From assembly GCA_033810155.1 (NCBI GenBank), contig JAPXKJ010000003.1, forward strand, positions 35,700 through 99,699: a stretch of DNA of 64,000 bases, given 5' to 3'. A program made the position numbers and the translations under genes. Shown in pieces: positions 1-8,261 of this stretch (position 1 is the first letter of the stretch; every line of letters starts with the position of its first letter). This DNA is from UBA3907 sp033810155 (GTDB lineage: Bacteria > Bacillota > Sulfobacillia > Fermentithermobacillales > Fermentithermobacillaceae). The notes below the pieces were generated by a model. That model was not told the DNA's origin, searched no databases, and saw only the letters and a program-made list of their open reading frames with translations.

Positions 1-220
1 GATCGAAAAAGTAGGCATAGTCTTCGAAAGTCTCAAAAAACACGCCAACGATAGGCGCAAAAAAGTGCATGGCCTGTCCTCCAAAATAACTGAGGGGCTT
101 GTTCATCTCGAGAAAGAAGATCGCAGGAACTGTCATTCCGAACTGCACAATCCGAGCCGCTATAGCTTCTATGATCTCATCCCGTCTAGCTTCGTCAATT
201 GGCTCATGAAATTTCAGCAT
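1..220 (-). CDS. conserved hypothetical protein, 3' end outside window
   Basis: Reading the minus strand from an ATG at 218-220, an open frame runs uninterrupted to the window edge (73 codons visible). A GGAGGAGG Shine-Dalgarno lies just upstream (226-233), which fixes the start. The visible protein begins MLKFHEPIDEARRDEI and contains a hydrophobic stretch around PAIFFLEMNKPLS. I do not recognise a named family. It lies downstream of the MutL-like gene and its partner on the same strand, after a gap of about 140 bp, so it may belong to the same functional cluster. The C-terminus is unseen. Confidence 0.75.
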   Translation of the reverse strand, partial: MLKFHEPIDEARRDEIIEAIAARIVQFGMTVPAIFFLEMNKPLSYFGGQAMHFFAPIVGVFFETFEDYAYFFD

Positions 221-358
221 CTATGACACCTCCTCCTGGTTCCGGATAGCTTGTAACCCTCATATTGTACATCACTTTTGGCAAGTTGGCTAATCCAATG
301 TGGCACCGCAATATAGTTGGGAGCTGGCCTAACAAGTAGGACTCTTTTTTGCGCCATC

Positions 359-1717
359 TTACAACATCTCTACATTTGCCCTTGGCACCACAACTTGTTC
401 ACCATTTGCAAGTAGTACTTTGACAACTGGCACTTTTGCTTCGGTCTCTATCATCACAGGCTCTTTTGTGATTTCAGCAATAGTCCCTACCGCACCAAAG
501 TAAGGTTCGTTTACGATCCGTATTTGTGCACCTTGCCTCAGATCAATATCATACCGCACCGGCTTAGCTAATTCGCCTTCATAACCAAAGAACGAAACGA
601 TTATCTCGGGTCTTATGGCTCCCGCTCTGATCTGAGTTGCACCATTCATAGACGCCGTCATTCCCTCAAGAGCCGCTAGGGTTTCCCATACTTCCCTTCT
701 CATGTCTAGATGCCCGAAGCCTTCCATGAGAATTACGGTTAGAGGTATATCTTCTTGGCCCGTGATGCCTATTCCGAGTTTTACGCCCAACGACTGAGTG
801 AGATTGAAGTAGTTCGCCGTGCCTGTTACAACTCCTTTGGCTCCAACCTCTATAGCTTTTGAAAAAGCGTCATTCGTGGCAAAAGAGCCACCGATGATTA
901 TCTTGCCTTTGCAGTCATCGGTTATCATGTCAGCTTCTAGAACTTGGTCCGGTCCATTTGCAAGGACCATGATCTCACCATGAGTCTCACGACCAAGGCC
1001 AAAAATACCGTTAAGTTTGATCCCCGGGGTCTCAATGACACATCCACGCGTTTCCATTACTTCTGAAACACGTCCCTCTACATAAGCGTTGACTATGACT
1101 TCTCTGAAGGGACGCGAAATGGTGACTTTCCCGGTTTTGGTATCGATATCAGATATTATTCCGGATACAGGCGCAAGCGCTGTCTTCGTAAAGAAAGCCT
1201 GAGCCTCGCCCTTTTTTGCGATCATCTGACCTTTCTTTACCTCTTGTCCCACTGTCCTCAGCATGTGTTGCGGTAATTCCTCGGGCTTACACTTTATCTC
1301 AAAGGCGACATCGAAGGTGACAGGAGGCTCCTCTTTGCCAAATTCCTCGCGTATAGTTACCCTTCCAGACCGGTCGGATATCGACTCTATAACGCCATCT
1401 GTAGGAGATTCCAGTTCTTTCCTACCATATAGCCCCTGCTCCGCCCTGGCAAAGACTTCTTTCGTCTTGACCGAATCGCCTATTCCTTTCAACATACTTT
1501 TGGAAAGCTGAGCCGGTTCGACTCCCAACAATCTAGCGGCAGGTATGACCCAGGGAATCCCAGGCTTCATAGCTATTTTGGCTACCGGTGTATCAGGTTT
1601 TACTATATCCCCCACTTCAACAAGCACTTCTCCTGGGAGAGGCAGCTTGCGAGTTTTTCTCACAAGTGCAATCTGGCTTTTAACATTAGTCGGCAAATCT
1701 GCTAAAAAGTCCGCCAC
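359..1717 (-). CDS. MutL-associated protein with barrel-sandwich-like repeats
   Basis: A 452-residue protein of unknown function. The N-terminal half carries tandem segments resembling biotinyl/lipoyl-type barrel-sandwich folds (LPLPGEVLVEVGDIVKPDTP near residue 25, and further SPTDGVIESISD and APVSGIISDIDT segments). The C-terminus (GAVGTIAEITKEP) looks like a small KOW-like beta barrel. The start is placed at GTG 1715-1717, which has a GGAGGG seven bases upstream; a longer frame lacks such a site. It overlaps the end of the MutL-like gene by 32 bases, so the two are translationally linked. The family assignment is inference from fold-like patterns; the role is unknown, perhaps a partner or substrate of the MutL-like ATPase. 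Confidence 0.8.
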   Translation of the reverse strand: MADFLADLPTNVKSQIALVRKTRKLPLPGEVLVEVGDIVKPDTPVAKIAMKPGIPWVIPAARLLGVEPAQLSKSMLKGIGDSVKTKEVFARAEQGLYGRKELESPTDGVIESISDRSGRVTIREEFGKEEPPVTFDVAFEIKCKPEELPQHMLRTVGQEVKKGQMIAKKGEAQAFFTKTALAPVSGIISDIDTKTGKVTISRPFREVIVNAYVEGRVSEVMETRGCVIETPGIKLNGIFGLGRETHGEIMVLANGPDQVLEADMITDDCKGKIIIGGSFATNDAFSKAIEVGAKGVVTGTANYFNLTQSLGVKLGIGITGQEDIPLTVILMEGFGHLDMRREVWETLAALEGMTASMNGATQIRAGAIRPEIIVSFFGYEGELAKPVRYDIDLRQGAQIRIVNEPYFGAVGTIAEITKEPVMIETEAKVPVVKVLLANGEQVVVPRANVEML

Positions 1718-3617
1718 GCTTCTTCCCTCCTTTTCCACCTTCCGACCTCTTCGCCGGGTACTTTTCTTGCAGCTCACGAATTTCATCCATTGGGTACGCG
1801 TTCATACCTTGAATCCAAGATGTGAGCAAATTGATTCGTTCCACGTTATCTTCGGGCAACTCCAGAGGGCGTCCTCTACCATCTAGGATGACACCGACCA
1901 AACCGCCGTGGATCTCTTTCTCCAACGCCTTACCTTTTCCATCACCTACATCTATGTTCCCACCGTGAGGTTGTATCCTACAGACGGCAGTTTCGCCAAC
2001 CCCTAACGGTATAACCTGGAGTTCTCCTCCTGTAACCTTGTGCTCTACTACAGTACCATCTTCCATGGTCATCTTAACCGTAGCTGCCACCTGGCCACGT
2101 TTGAACGATCCAACCGGGGCTATTACGGTCCCTAGTCTTACAAGACAGTCTTTCTCGAAAACCTCGGCAGATACCTCAGGGTATACCGACGAAAGAACAC
2201 CAAGATGAGGCATCATGAATATCGAGTCCACAGCTAGATAGGTTACCCCTGAAGGCTCAAAAGCATCGATGAGCATCAAAGCAGCCTGTTGTCGTCTCGG
2301 AGCATGCGAAAGAGCTCCGCCTGAACCAACTAGCATATCAAGATGGAGCATGTCTATTATGTCGCGTCCGGTAGCCGATGCTACTTTGCCTCGACCCGTA
2401 ACCTGAAGTCCCACCTCTTCTTTTTCTACCTTCTTGGCAAGACTCTTGTGGTGTTCAAAACTAAGGCGAAGCGCTTCCCTGGCAATAGCCTGTTCAACTA
2501 TTAGGTGGTACATTGTTTGTGGAATTGTAGTAGGTCTTATCATCTTATTTGCAACCCAGTCCGAGATGCGAGACTGGTCGACCTCGAAAGGTACCCATCG
2601 CAGAATGTTATCGAATCCTGCTTCTTCCAAAACGTTGCAAATAGAGTAGCTCATACCTAGGTTCGCAGATACCGTCCTGGTGAAAGTGTCCTCGAAGTGT
2701 GAAAACACGTCAGTAGTAGCGCCGCCAATGTCTACACCTATGATATTCTCATTATTCCTTTCTGCAAGGAGCATAATAAGTTTACCCACTGCACCAGGAG
2801 TGGGCATAATCGTCGTATCAACCCATTCCATGAGAGTCCCGTACCCTGGAGCTTGAGCCATGACGTGATTCATGAAAATCTCATGAATTGCTTCCCTGGC
2901 AGGTCCCAAGTTTTCAATATCGTGCCGGGGCCTCAAATTGTCGACTATGTTCACGTCCATGTCCGCCCCGCATATTTCCATAACAAGGTCTTGGGCGTCT
3001 TTATTGCCTGCGTATATTAGTGGCAGTTTGTACGTCGCCCCAAACCTCGGCTGCGGGTTCGCTTGTTTTATAATCTCGGCAATTGACGCTATATAAGCAA
3101 CTGAGCCGCCATCTACACCACCTGACATGAGGATAATGTCAGGCCGCAATTCTGTAATCCTGGTGATCTGCTCCGATTGTGATCTACCGTCATCTACCGA
3201 GATTACATCCAACACAACCGCACCTGCACCTAAGGCAGCACGGTGAGCTGAACTGGCACTTATTGTCTTTACTAATCCTGCAACCATCATCTGCAATCCT
3301 CCACCCGCAGATGATGTCGAAACGTAGATATCTACCCCCTTGTCACCTTCCTTGGGCCGAATCAAATTGCCTGACTCATCTAGAATTGGCCTATCAATAA
3401 GCTCCTCGATGCGCCGAATTGATTTCTTGACCCCAATCATGACATCTTCCCATGGTTCCTCAACTGTGGTCGGCATTTCTCCACGAGTTACCAATCGATA
3501 TTCGTCGCCACGTTTCTCGATAAGTATGGCTTTAGTAGTGGTCGACCCAACGTCGGTGGCAAGGATAGACTCTACCGGTTTGTTATCAAGGCCTTCCTTT
3601 CGCTGGATTTCTTCCAT
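1686..3617 (-). CDS. MutL/GlmL family ASKHA protein
   Basis: A 643-residue member of the GlmL/MutL family. It has two phosphate-binding motifs of the actin/Hsp70/sugar-kinase fold: TDVGSTTTKA near residue 21 and VDIGGATTDV near residue 295. Family members are encoded beside B12-dependent glutamate mutase and are thought to act as accessory or repair ATPases. No mutase subunits (MutS/GlmS or GlmE) are present in the visible sequence, so the partner here is unknown. The start ATG has a GGAGGG site six bases upstream. It is the first gene of a minus-strand group with the barrel-sandwich protein. The C-terminal tail (RSEGGKGGKKRGG) is basic and low complexity. Confidence 0.85.
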   Translation of the reverse strand: MEEIQRKEGLDNKPVESILATDVGSTTTKAILIEKRGDEYRLVTRGEMPTTVEEPWEDVMIGVKKSIRRIEELIDRPILDESGNLIRPKEGDKGVDIYVSTSSAGGGLQMMVAGLVKTISASSAHRAALGAGAVVLDVISVDDGRSQSEQITRITELRPDIILMSGGVDGGSVAYIASIAEIIKQANPQPRFGATYKLPLIYAGNKDAQDLVMEICGADMDVNIVDNLRPRHDIENLGPAREAIHEIFMNHVMAQAPGYGTLMEWVDTTIMPTPGAVGKLIMLLAERNNENIIGVDIGGATTDVFSHFEDTFTRTVSANLGMSYSICNVLEEAGFDNILRWVPFEVDQSRISDWVANKMIRPTTIPQTMYHLIVEQAIAREALRLSFEHHKSLAKKVEKEEVGLQVTGRGKVASATGRDIIDMLHLDMLVGSGGALSHAPRRQQAALMLIDAFEPSGVTYLAVDSIFMMPHLGVLSSVYPEVSAEVFEKDCLVRLGTVIAPVGSFKRGQVAATVKMTMEDGTVVEHKVTGGELQVIPLGVGETAVCRIQPHGGNIDVGDGKGKALEKEIHGGLVGVILDGRGRPLELPEDNVERINLLTSWIQGMNAYPMDEIRELQEKYPAKRSEGGKGGKKRGGLFSRFAD

Positions 3618-3665
3618 CCGATTCCCTCCTCAAAGTCCTTTGTTCATCCAACAGACAATCTAGAC

Positions 3666-3687
3666 TGGCGCATTCTCTATTGCGCCA
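3666..3687 (-). terminator. short hairpin between two minus-strand genes
   Basis: TGGCGC and GCGCCA arms (3666-3671 and 3682-3687) enclose a 10-base loop, just after the stop of no visible gene but before mutL in the direction of plus-strand reading; on the minus strand it lies 49 bases ahead of the mutL start. There is no U-tract, so it may be a leader structure rather than a terminator. Confidence 0.2.
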
Positions 3688-3713
3688 TAATTCTACTTTC
3701 ACATTTGCACACA

Positions 3714-4421
3714 TCATTCTTTGGGTTTGATGTTGCGAATTCGCTCAATTGCGGCCCGGATCCCTCCTCTTTCCTTCTTCTCTTTTTTGACAAGTTCGTC
3801 TTTCTCACTAAACGCCTGTTCAGGCATGGTGAGTTTCGAGGAAACTATTTCGAGCACCGTGTCTTTGTTTGAACCATCGGGGTAGTAATAGAGAAACATG
3901 CCCTGCTTCATTCGTCCCCTCACCGTCCGCGTATCGTGTGAAAGGAGCACACCGTCGTGGAATTGATAGTAAGTCAAGAACTTATCCCAAGAACGGATAT
4001 CCCTTGCCAAAAAGGTCCTATACCCAACCGTTTGCTCTGTAATCACATATTTTACTGGGAACAAGTAAACGGCCAACCTGTTCAAAAGTATAAGTGTCAT
4101 CACAGCCACGAAGAAAAACTGCGGAAACGCCCAGTAAGCAAGCCCTATACAACCTGCTACAGATGCTACCACTAGGGTGGAGACGCCCGGACGAAGCGGA
4201 AGGAGCCAAACCTTCCACGAGTATAATTCGACATCCTCTTTTTCTTGTTCGGCTGCTTGGGGGATGCTCTCTCCGGTAATCCCCTTACCTGCGTTGTTCT
4301 CAGATTCGCTTCTCGCTTCAGCATCGCCTTTTTTGGGCAGCGGACCTCTGAGATATGAAGGTCTGCTTGCATCAGGAGTCTGCTTGTCAGTGCCCTTCGA
4401 CTCATCTTTTGCTTCCGTCAT
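3714..4421 (-). CDS. membrane protein with PH-like C-terminal domain
   Basis: A 235-residue protein. The first 90 residues are a hydrophilic, low-complexity cytoplasmic linker (KGTDKQTPDASRPSYLRG). Two adjacent transmembrane segments follow (VSTLVVASVAGCIGLAYWAF and FFFVAVMTLILLNRLAVYLF), then a domain of about 90 residues with the pattern KYVITEQTVGYRTF, typical of bacterial PH-like domains. The start is ATG 4419-4421 with GGGGAGG five bases upstream; a longer frame to 4556 would overlap the neighbour and has no site. Function unknown; the domain reading is inference from pattern. Confidence 0.8.
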   Translation of the reverse strand: MTEAKDESKGTDKQTPDASRPSYLRGPLPKKGDAEARSESENNAGKGITGESIPQAAEQEKEDVELYSWKVWLLPLRPGVSTLVVASVAGCIGLAYWAFPQFFFVAVMTLILLNRLAVYLFPVKYVITEQTVGYRTFLARDIRSWDKFLTYYQFHDGVLLSHDTRTVRGRMKQGMFLYYYPDGSNKDTVLEIVSSKLTMPEQAFSEKDELVKKEKKERGGIRAAIERIRNIKPKE

Positions 4422-4552
4422 TGTAACCTCCCCAATGAACACGTTTGTTGCCACTTGTATCATATGCCCTGGGCATTTCCTACCTGATTCTACGATCCTC
4501 GGGAATATCCTGCAACTTGATGATTGCGGTCCGCACAATAGCCCAACCATGC

Positions 4553-5689
4553 TCAATCGATAACCTGATGCCTTGCCAAGATCTCGAGCACTGTGTCAAT
4601 AGGTAGACCGAATCTTGTATGCCCATCGCGCCCTACCATAGTCTCCGCCATGAACAATGAGTTTAGCACACTCTCTTCAACCGCCTCTACGCAGGCTCTG
4701 AACAACAGGCCTAAGTATGGAGAATCATCGCTTATGTACCTCTGCTCAGATAATTCTGGGGTATCAGAATCTGACACCTTATTAGCTGTTGAGAAGGCCA
4801 ATGCAAAATCGCCACTACCATGGGAGAACACAGACCCAGTGCGAGCTAAGCCACCCTGACAGCGCCGGGCGACCCGCAACAGCTGCCTGTCTGATAAGGG
4901 GGCATCTGTTCCCACAATAATTATGATCGAACCTGGAGGCGTCTGAGATTGCGCTCCAATGGACCTCTTGAGTTCTATTCCTACGGGGATCCCGCAAATC
5001 AGCAGATCTTCAAGTCTGCCAAAGTTAGACATCACCAGAACACCCAATGTCCATCGTTCATCCATCTCCAATACTCTCGAAGAGGTACCAATCCCCCCCT
5101 TGAATCCTAGACACGACATACCGGTCCCTCCGCCGACGTTGCCTTCATCTACAGGACCATCTGTAGCATGGTAAAGTGCAGAAAAGACGTGTTCCTTCTT
5201 TACGTGTCTCCCTCTTATGTCGTTGAGATATCCATCATTACATTCCAATACGCATGGATTAACCGTTCCCGCAGATACACCTATCTCCGGGTTACCTTCC
5301 AACATGTACTCACAAAGGCTATCCCAAGCCAAACCTACGCTAAGGGTGTTTGTAAGAATAATAGGTGTTTCTATGGTGCCGAGTTCCTGTATCTGTGCAA
5401 TGCCTGTAGCCTTACCAAAACCGTTGATTACGTGTATGGCACCTCTCACTTTGTCTTTAAACAAATTGCCTCCGTGAGGCAAGACCGCAGTAACTCCCGT
5501 TCGAACTGGGCCCTTTCCCGGGTCAAGTGGGCCTTCACCTTCAACTATCGTGCAATGACCTACAAGAACTCCCGGAACATCTGTTATAGAATTCAAAGGA
5601 CCAGTTGGCAAAACCCCTGTTGATAACTTGCATTCTCGAAACCTGCGTCGAGAGTACTCGGTAGACCCTACTGAAATGTCATGTCTCAT
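4553..5689 (-). CDS. DmpA-family aminopeptidase (P1 family, S58)
   Basis: A 378-residue member of the DmpA/BapA family of self-cleaving N-terminal-nucleophile peptidases, which hydrolyse N-terminal residues of peptides, often with D- or beta-amino acids. The N-terminal NSITDVPGVLVGH segment (33-45) and the glycine-rich NVGGGTGMSC (184-193) plus GGIGTSSR (198-205) segments are family hallmarks; the GTSSR serine region is where the autoproteolytic nucleophile lies. There is no signal peptide. A GGAGG site lies 13 bases before the ATG, rather far, so the start may be slightly off. It sits in a run with an amidotransferase and a PLP enzyme, suggesting use of peptides and amino acids. Confidence 0.88.
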   Translation of the reverse strand: MRHDISVGSTEYSRRRFRECKLSTGVLPTGPLNSITDVPGVLVGHCTIVEGEGPLDPGKGPVRTGVTAVLPHGGNLFKDKVRGAIHVINGFGKATGIAQIQELGTIETPIILTNTLSVGLAWDSLCEYMLEGNPEIGVSAGTVNPCVLECNDGYLNDIRGRHVKKEHVFSALYHATDGPVDEGNVGGGTGMSCLGFKGGIGTSSRVLEMDERWTLGVLVMSNFGRLEDLLICGIPVGIELKRSIGAQSQTPPGSIIIIVGTDAPLSDRQLLRVARRCQGGLARTGSVFSHGSGDFALAFSTANKVSDSDTPELSEQRYISDDSPYLGLLFRACVEAVEESVLNSLFMAETMVGRDGHTRFGLPIDTVLEILARHQVID

Positions 5690-5710
5690 TACTAGCTAAT
5701 AACCTCCAAA

Positions 5711-6418
5711 TCAACGACTAAACTCTTTTGCAGCTTCGACAAATGCCTTAAACGGTTTGATAAACAAAGGATTATGTCTCCACATTCCTTCTGGATGCCA
5801 CTGAATAAGCAGTACAAATCCTTGTCTAGCTTCCACCACTTCTACCACCCCATCAAGGGCTCTACCCGACACGGTCAAACCATCTCCCGGATCCCTAACC
5901 GACTGATGGTGATACGAATTAACGACCAGACGGCGGGTTTCAAAAATGTCTGCCGCCATGGAACCTTCCTCTAGAATTACCTCGTGCGTCCCGTACCATC
6001 TCGGGGCATCTTGATTGTGTTTCATTGCTCCCCCAACCTGGGACGGTATATCCTGCACCAGCGAACCGCCTGCAGCTACGTTAACTACCTGGCATCCTCT
6101 GCAAATGCCCAGAATGGGCACCCTGCGTTCAAGAGCCAGTCTAGCAACGTTAAACTCTAGTTCGTCGAGCCTAGGGTTTATGGAACCAAGTTTCTGATGC
6201 GGACGTTCCATATACCTTTGAGGATCTATATCGGCGCCTCCCGGAAATACTACTCCATCTACCCTCGACACAAGCTCCTCAGCTTCCGATTTGCCTACCA
6301 TCGGAATCAAAAGAGGTATGCCACCTCCTTCTAGCACTGCATCAACATAGGTATACTGCAATACCGAAGCCTGTCTTTCTTCATTCCAGCTAGCCGTTAT
6401 ACCAATAATTGGTTTCAA
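5711..6418 (-). CDS. class I glutamine amidotransferase-like hydrolase (C26, PuuD-like)
   Basis: A 235-residue gamma-glutamyl-gamma-aminobutyrate hydrolase-like protein. The nucleophile is Cys106 in GICRGCQ, with His208 and Glu210 in WHPEG completing the triad; the FPGGADIDP motif (58-66) is typical of the C26 family. These enzymes cleave gamma-glutamyl amides. Translation starts at TTG 6416-6418 with a GAAGGGA site upstream, one base after the stop of the PLP-enzyme gene, so it is coupled to that gene. The DmpA-like gene follows 21 bases downstream. The exact substrate cannot be read from sequence. Confidence 0.88.
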   Translation of the reverse strand: MKPIIGITASWNEERQASVLQYTYVDAVLEGGGIPLLIPMVGKSEAEELVSRVDGVVFPGGADIDPQRYMERPHQKLGSINPRLDELEFNVARLALERRVPILGICRGCQVVNVAAGGSLVQDIPSQVGGAMKHNQDAPRWYGTHEVILEEGSMAADIFETRRLVVNSYHHQSVRDPGDGLTVSGRALDGVVEVVEARQGFVLLIQWHPEGMWRHNPLFIKPFKAFVEAAKEFSR

Positions 6419-6419
6419 C

Positions 6420-7499
6420 TTAAATCCCTTCTTTCAAGAAAGCATCTACATACGCGAAATTCGCGGGCGCTCCTCCTGTATGGAGAAAAACTATCGCCTC
6501 ATCTTTATCATATAATCTGTTTCGCACATCGCCTATCAGACATGCAAGCGCCTTACCTGTGTAAACCGGGTCGGTGATTATCCCCTCGCTTCGCGCAAGA
6601 GTAAGTATGGCTTCTATGCCTTCAGGAGTTGGCACGGCATATCCAGGACCAACATAGTCCTCTGTAATGCTTATGTTGGATTTCACATCGTCCTTGGTGA
6701 TATTAAGAATTCGATCCTTTATTTCACGAAGGTCACACGAGCCACCCTCCGTTTCGGTCTCGGTATCTAGGCACTCTAACTTTTCTTTTATTAGTCCAAT
6801 AGCTTCCATTACCAGTTCTAAGACTCTAGCTTCTTTCTTAGCGGCGCCAGGGCTTACCGCAACTCCCTTAATGGAAAAAGAAAGTTGGTATATGAGTTTG
6901 CCAAGCAATAGACCTGCCAAAGTCCCTGACGAACCGGTCGCAACATACACAGCGCTAGGGGAGACTCCCGCGTCCACAAAATCACGCGCAAGTTCTGCAG
7001 CACAACCTATGTAACCTAGAGTTCCTATGCAGTTAGAGCCGCCTACCGGAATAACATAGGGGTTTTTGCCCTCCCGTTCTAAATCTGCCGCTGTTTCTTC
7101 TATTACATCTTCAGAGAGTCTTTGCCCGGTAAAAACTAGCCGCGCTCCCAAGATATGATCTAACAGTAAGTTCCCCTGCCTAGTACCGGGATCATCACCG
7201 TCTAGAACAAGAACCGGCTGCATACCAAGTTTCACAGAAGCAGCTGCCGTCATCCTAGCATGGTTCGACTGGGGCCCTCCTGATGTAATCACTGTGTCGC
7301 ATTGTTTCGCAAGCGCGTCTCCAAGAAGAAACTCCAGTTTCCTTGCCTTGTTTCCGCCTAGAGCAAGCGCAGTAGCGTCATCTCGTTTGATGAATATCTG
7401 TGGTCCTCCTAATACCTGGCTGAACCGTGGAGTTCCTTCAAAAGGAGTGGGCAAATTGGCAAGATGCACCCTTGAGAATCCCAAAGTATTTTTTTGCAT
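6420..7499 (-). CDS. D-cysteine desulfhydrase / ACC deaminase family PLP enzyme
   Basis: A 359-residue fold-type II PLP enzyme. The PLP lysine is expected at Lys51 in LGGNKARKLEFLLG, and SGGPQSNHARM is the family substrate/phosphate segment. The family includes D-cysteine desulfhydrase and 1-aminocyclopropane-1-carboxylate deaminase; the sequence alone does not separate these, though D-cysteine desulfhydrase is the commoner annotation in anaerobes. The start is ATG 7497-7499 with a GGGGG site seven bases upstream; an upstream ATG at 7520 has none. First gene of a three-gene group with the amidotransferase and the DmpA-like peptidase. Confidence 0.88.
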   Translation of the reverse strand: MQKNTLGFSRVHLANLPTPFEGTPRFSQVLGGPQIFIKRDDATALALGGNKARKLEFLLGDALAKQCDTVITSGGPQSNHARMTAAASVKLGMQPVLVLDGDDPGTRQGNLLLDHILGARLVFTGQRLSEDVIEETAADLEREGKNPYVIPVGGSNCIGTLGYIGCAAELARDFVDAGVSPSAVYVATGSSGTLAGLLLGKLIYQLSFSIKGVAVSPGAAKKEARVLELVMEAIGLIKEKLECLDTETETEGGSCDLREIKDRILNITKDDVKSNISITEDYVGPGYAVPTPEGIEAILTLARSEGIITDPVYTGKALACLIGDVRNRLYDKDEAIVFLHTGGAPANFAYVDAFLKEGI

Positions 7500-7535
7500 G
7501 TCAAAACCCCCTTCATACAAGAAATCATGATATAT

Positions 7536-7886
7536 CTATATCTCCTTAAGTCCCAATGAGATGGATAAGCCTTCATCAACTCTATCCATTATGTCTTTGT
7601 CGAGGTGCGCTACCCATTTCTTCAGCCGCCTTTTGTCTATGGTCCTAATCTGCTCAAGTAAAATGACAGAGTCCTTTTCGAGATTAGAAACGCTTGCAGG
7701 CAACTCAACATGAGTGGGAAGCTTTGCTTTTTGGATCTGCGAACTTATGGCCGAAACAATGACCGTAGGACTGTATTTATTCCCTATATCGTTTTGCACG
7801 ATTAGAACGGGTCTGAATCCGCCTTGTTCTGAACCAAGCACGGGATTCAAGTCTGCAAAATAGATATCTCCTCGAGAAGGCTCCAA
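7536..7886 (-). CDS. mazF: MazF/EndoA-type endoribonuclease toxin
   Basis: A 116-residue PemK/MazF protein beginning with the family pattern RGDIYFADLNPVLGSEQGG, followed by RPVLIVQND and TVIVSAISSQ. Such toxins cleave mRNA at short sequence sites. The TTG start follows the antitoxin stop directly, and the GGAGG within the antitoxin tail (7895-7899 region) serves as its site, so translation is coupled. Length and position next to acpS and nnr match the housekeeping ndoA locus of Bacillota rather than a mobile toxin-antitoxin pair. An alanine racemase gene, often found here, is absent. Confidence 0.93.
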   Translation of the reverse strand: MEPSRGDIYFADLNPVLGSEQGGFRPVLIVQNDIGNKYSPTVIVSAISSQIQKAKLPTHVELPASVSNLEKDSVILLEQIRTIDKRRLKKWVAHLDKDIMDRVDEGLSISLGLKEI

Positions 7887-8225
7887 TCAGGTCTTCCTCC
7901 ATTTGTCTAAGTTCTCAGTACGCACGATCCTTCCTACCACCTCGGCGTAGTACTCATCATCGTAATCATTGCGAGGAAAACAAGCAAAATCGCACCATAT
8001 CTCCTCAGCAAGCACTTGGTTTATCTCCGCCATTTCTAGGTATCCAGTTTTCATAGATTCAAGCATATTGTCCCTTTTTATCTTCTCAATATAAAAACAA
8101 CATGCCTCTTCAATAAACAAAGACCGGGTCTTGCTCATTCTCCTTGCAATGTCATCTATATCTGCAAGTACACCTTCGGGAAGTTTTGTCACAAACTCTT
8201 TCATCCTGTCCAAATCTAAGCCCAC
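7887..8225 (-). CDS. mazE: MazE-type ribbon-helix-helix antitoxin
   Basis: A protein of up to 112 residues whose N-terminal half (TKLPEGVLADIDDIARRMSK then RSLFIEEACCFYIEK) is a ribbon-helix-helix DNA-binding domain of the CopG/NdoAI type. The C-terminal half is acidic and aromatic (FPRNDYDDEYYAEVV) and should bind the toxin. It is somewhat longer than usual EndoAI. The start may be GTG 8223-8225 or an ATG seven codons later; neither has a strong Shine-Dalgarno. The pair probably autoregulates. Confidence 0.85.
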   Translation of the reverse strand: MGLDLDRMKEFVTKLPEGVLADIDDIARRMSKTRSLFIEEACCFYIEKIKRDNMLESMKTGYLEMAEINQVLAEEIWCDFACFPRNDYDDEYYAEVVGRIVRTENLDKWRKT

Positions 8226-8261
8226 CCTTTGGCAGGCCCTTCACCTCTCTTCGCAGAGTTT

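Noticed and set aside
5168..5623. 151-codon plus-strand open frame inside the DmpA-like gene
   Set aside because: It is antisense to a well-supported gene, has no ribosome site and no recognisable protein.
7536..8225. mobile toxin-antitoxin island
   Set aside because: mazEF here sits in the conserved acpS-nnr housekeeping position and no transposase or flanking repeats are present.
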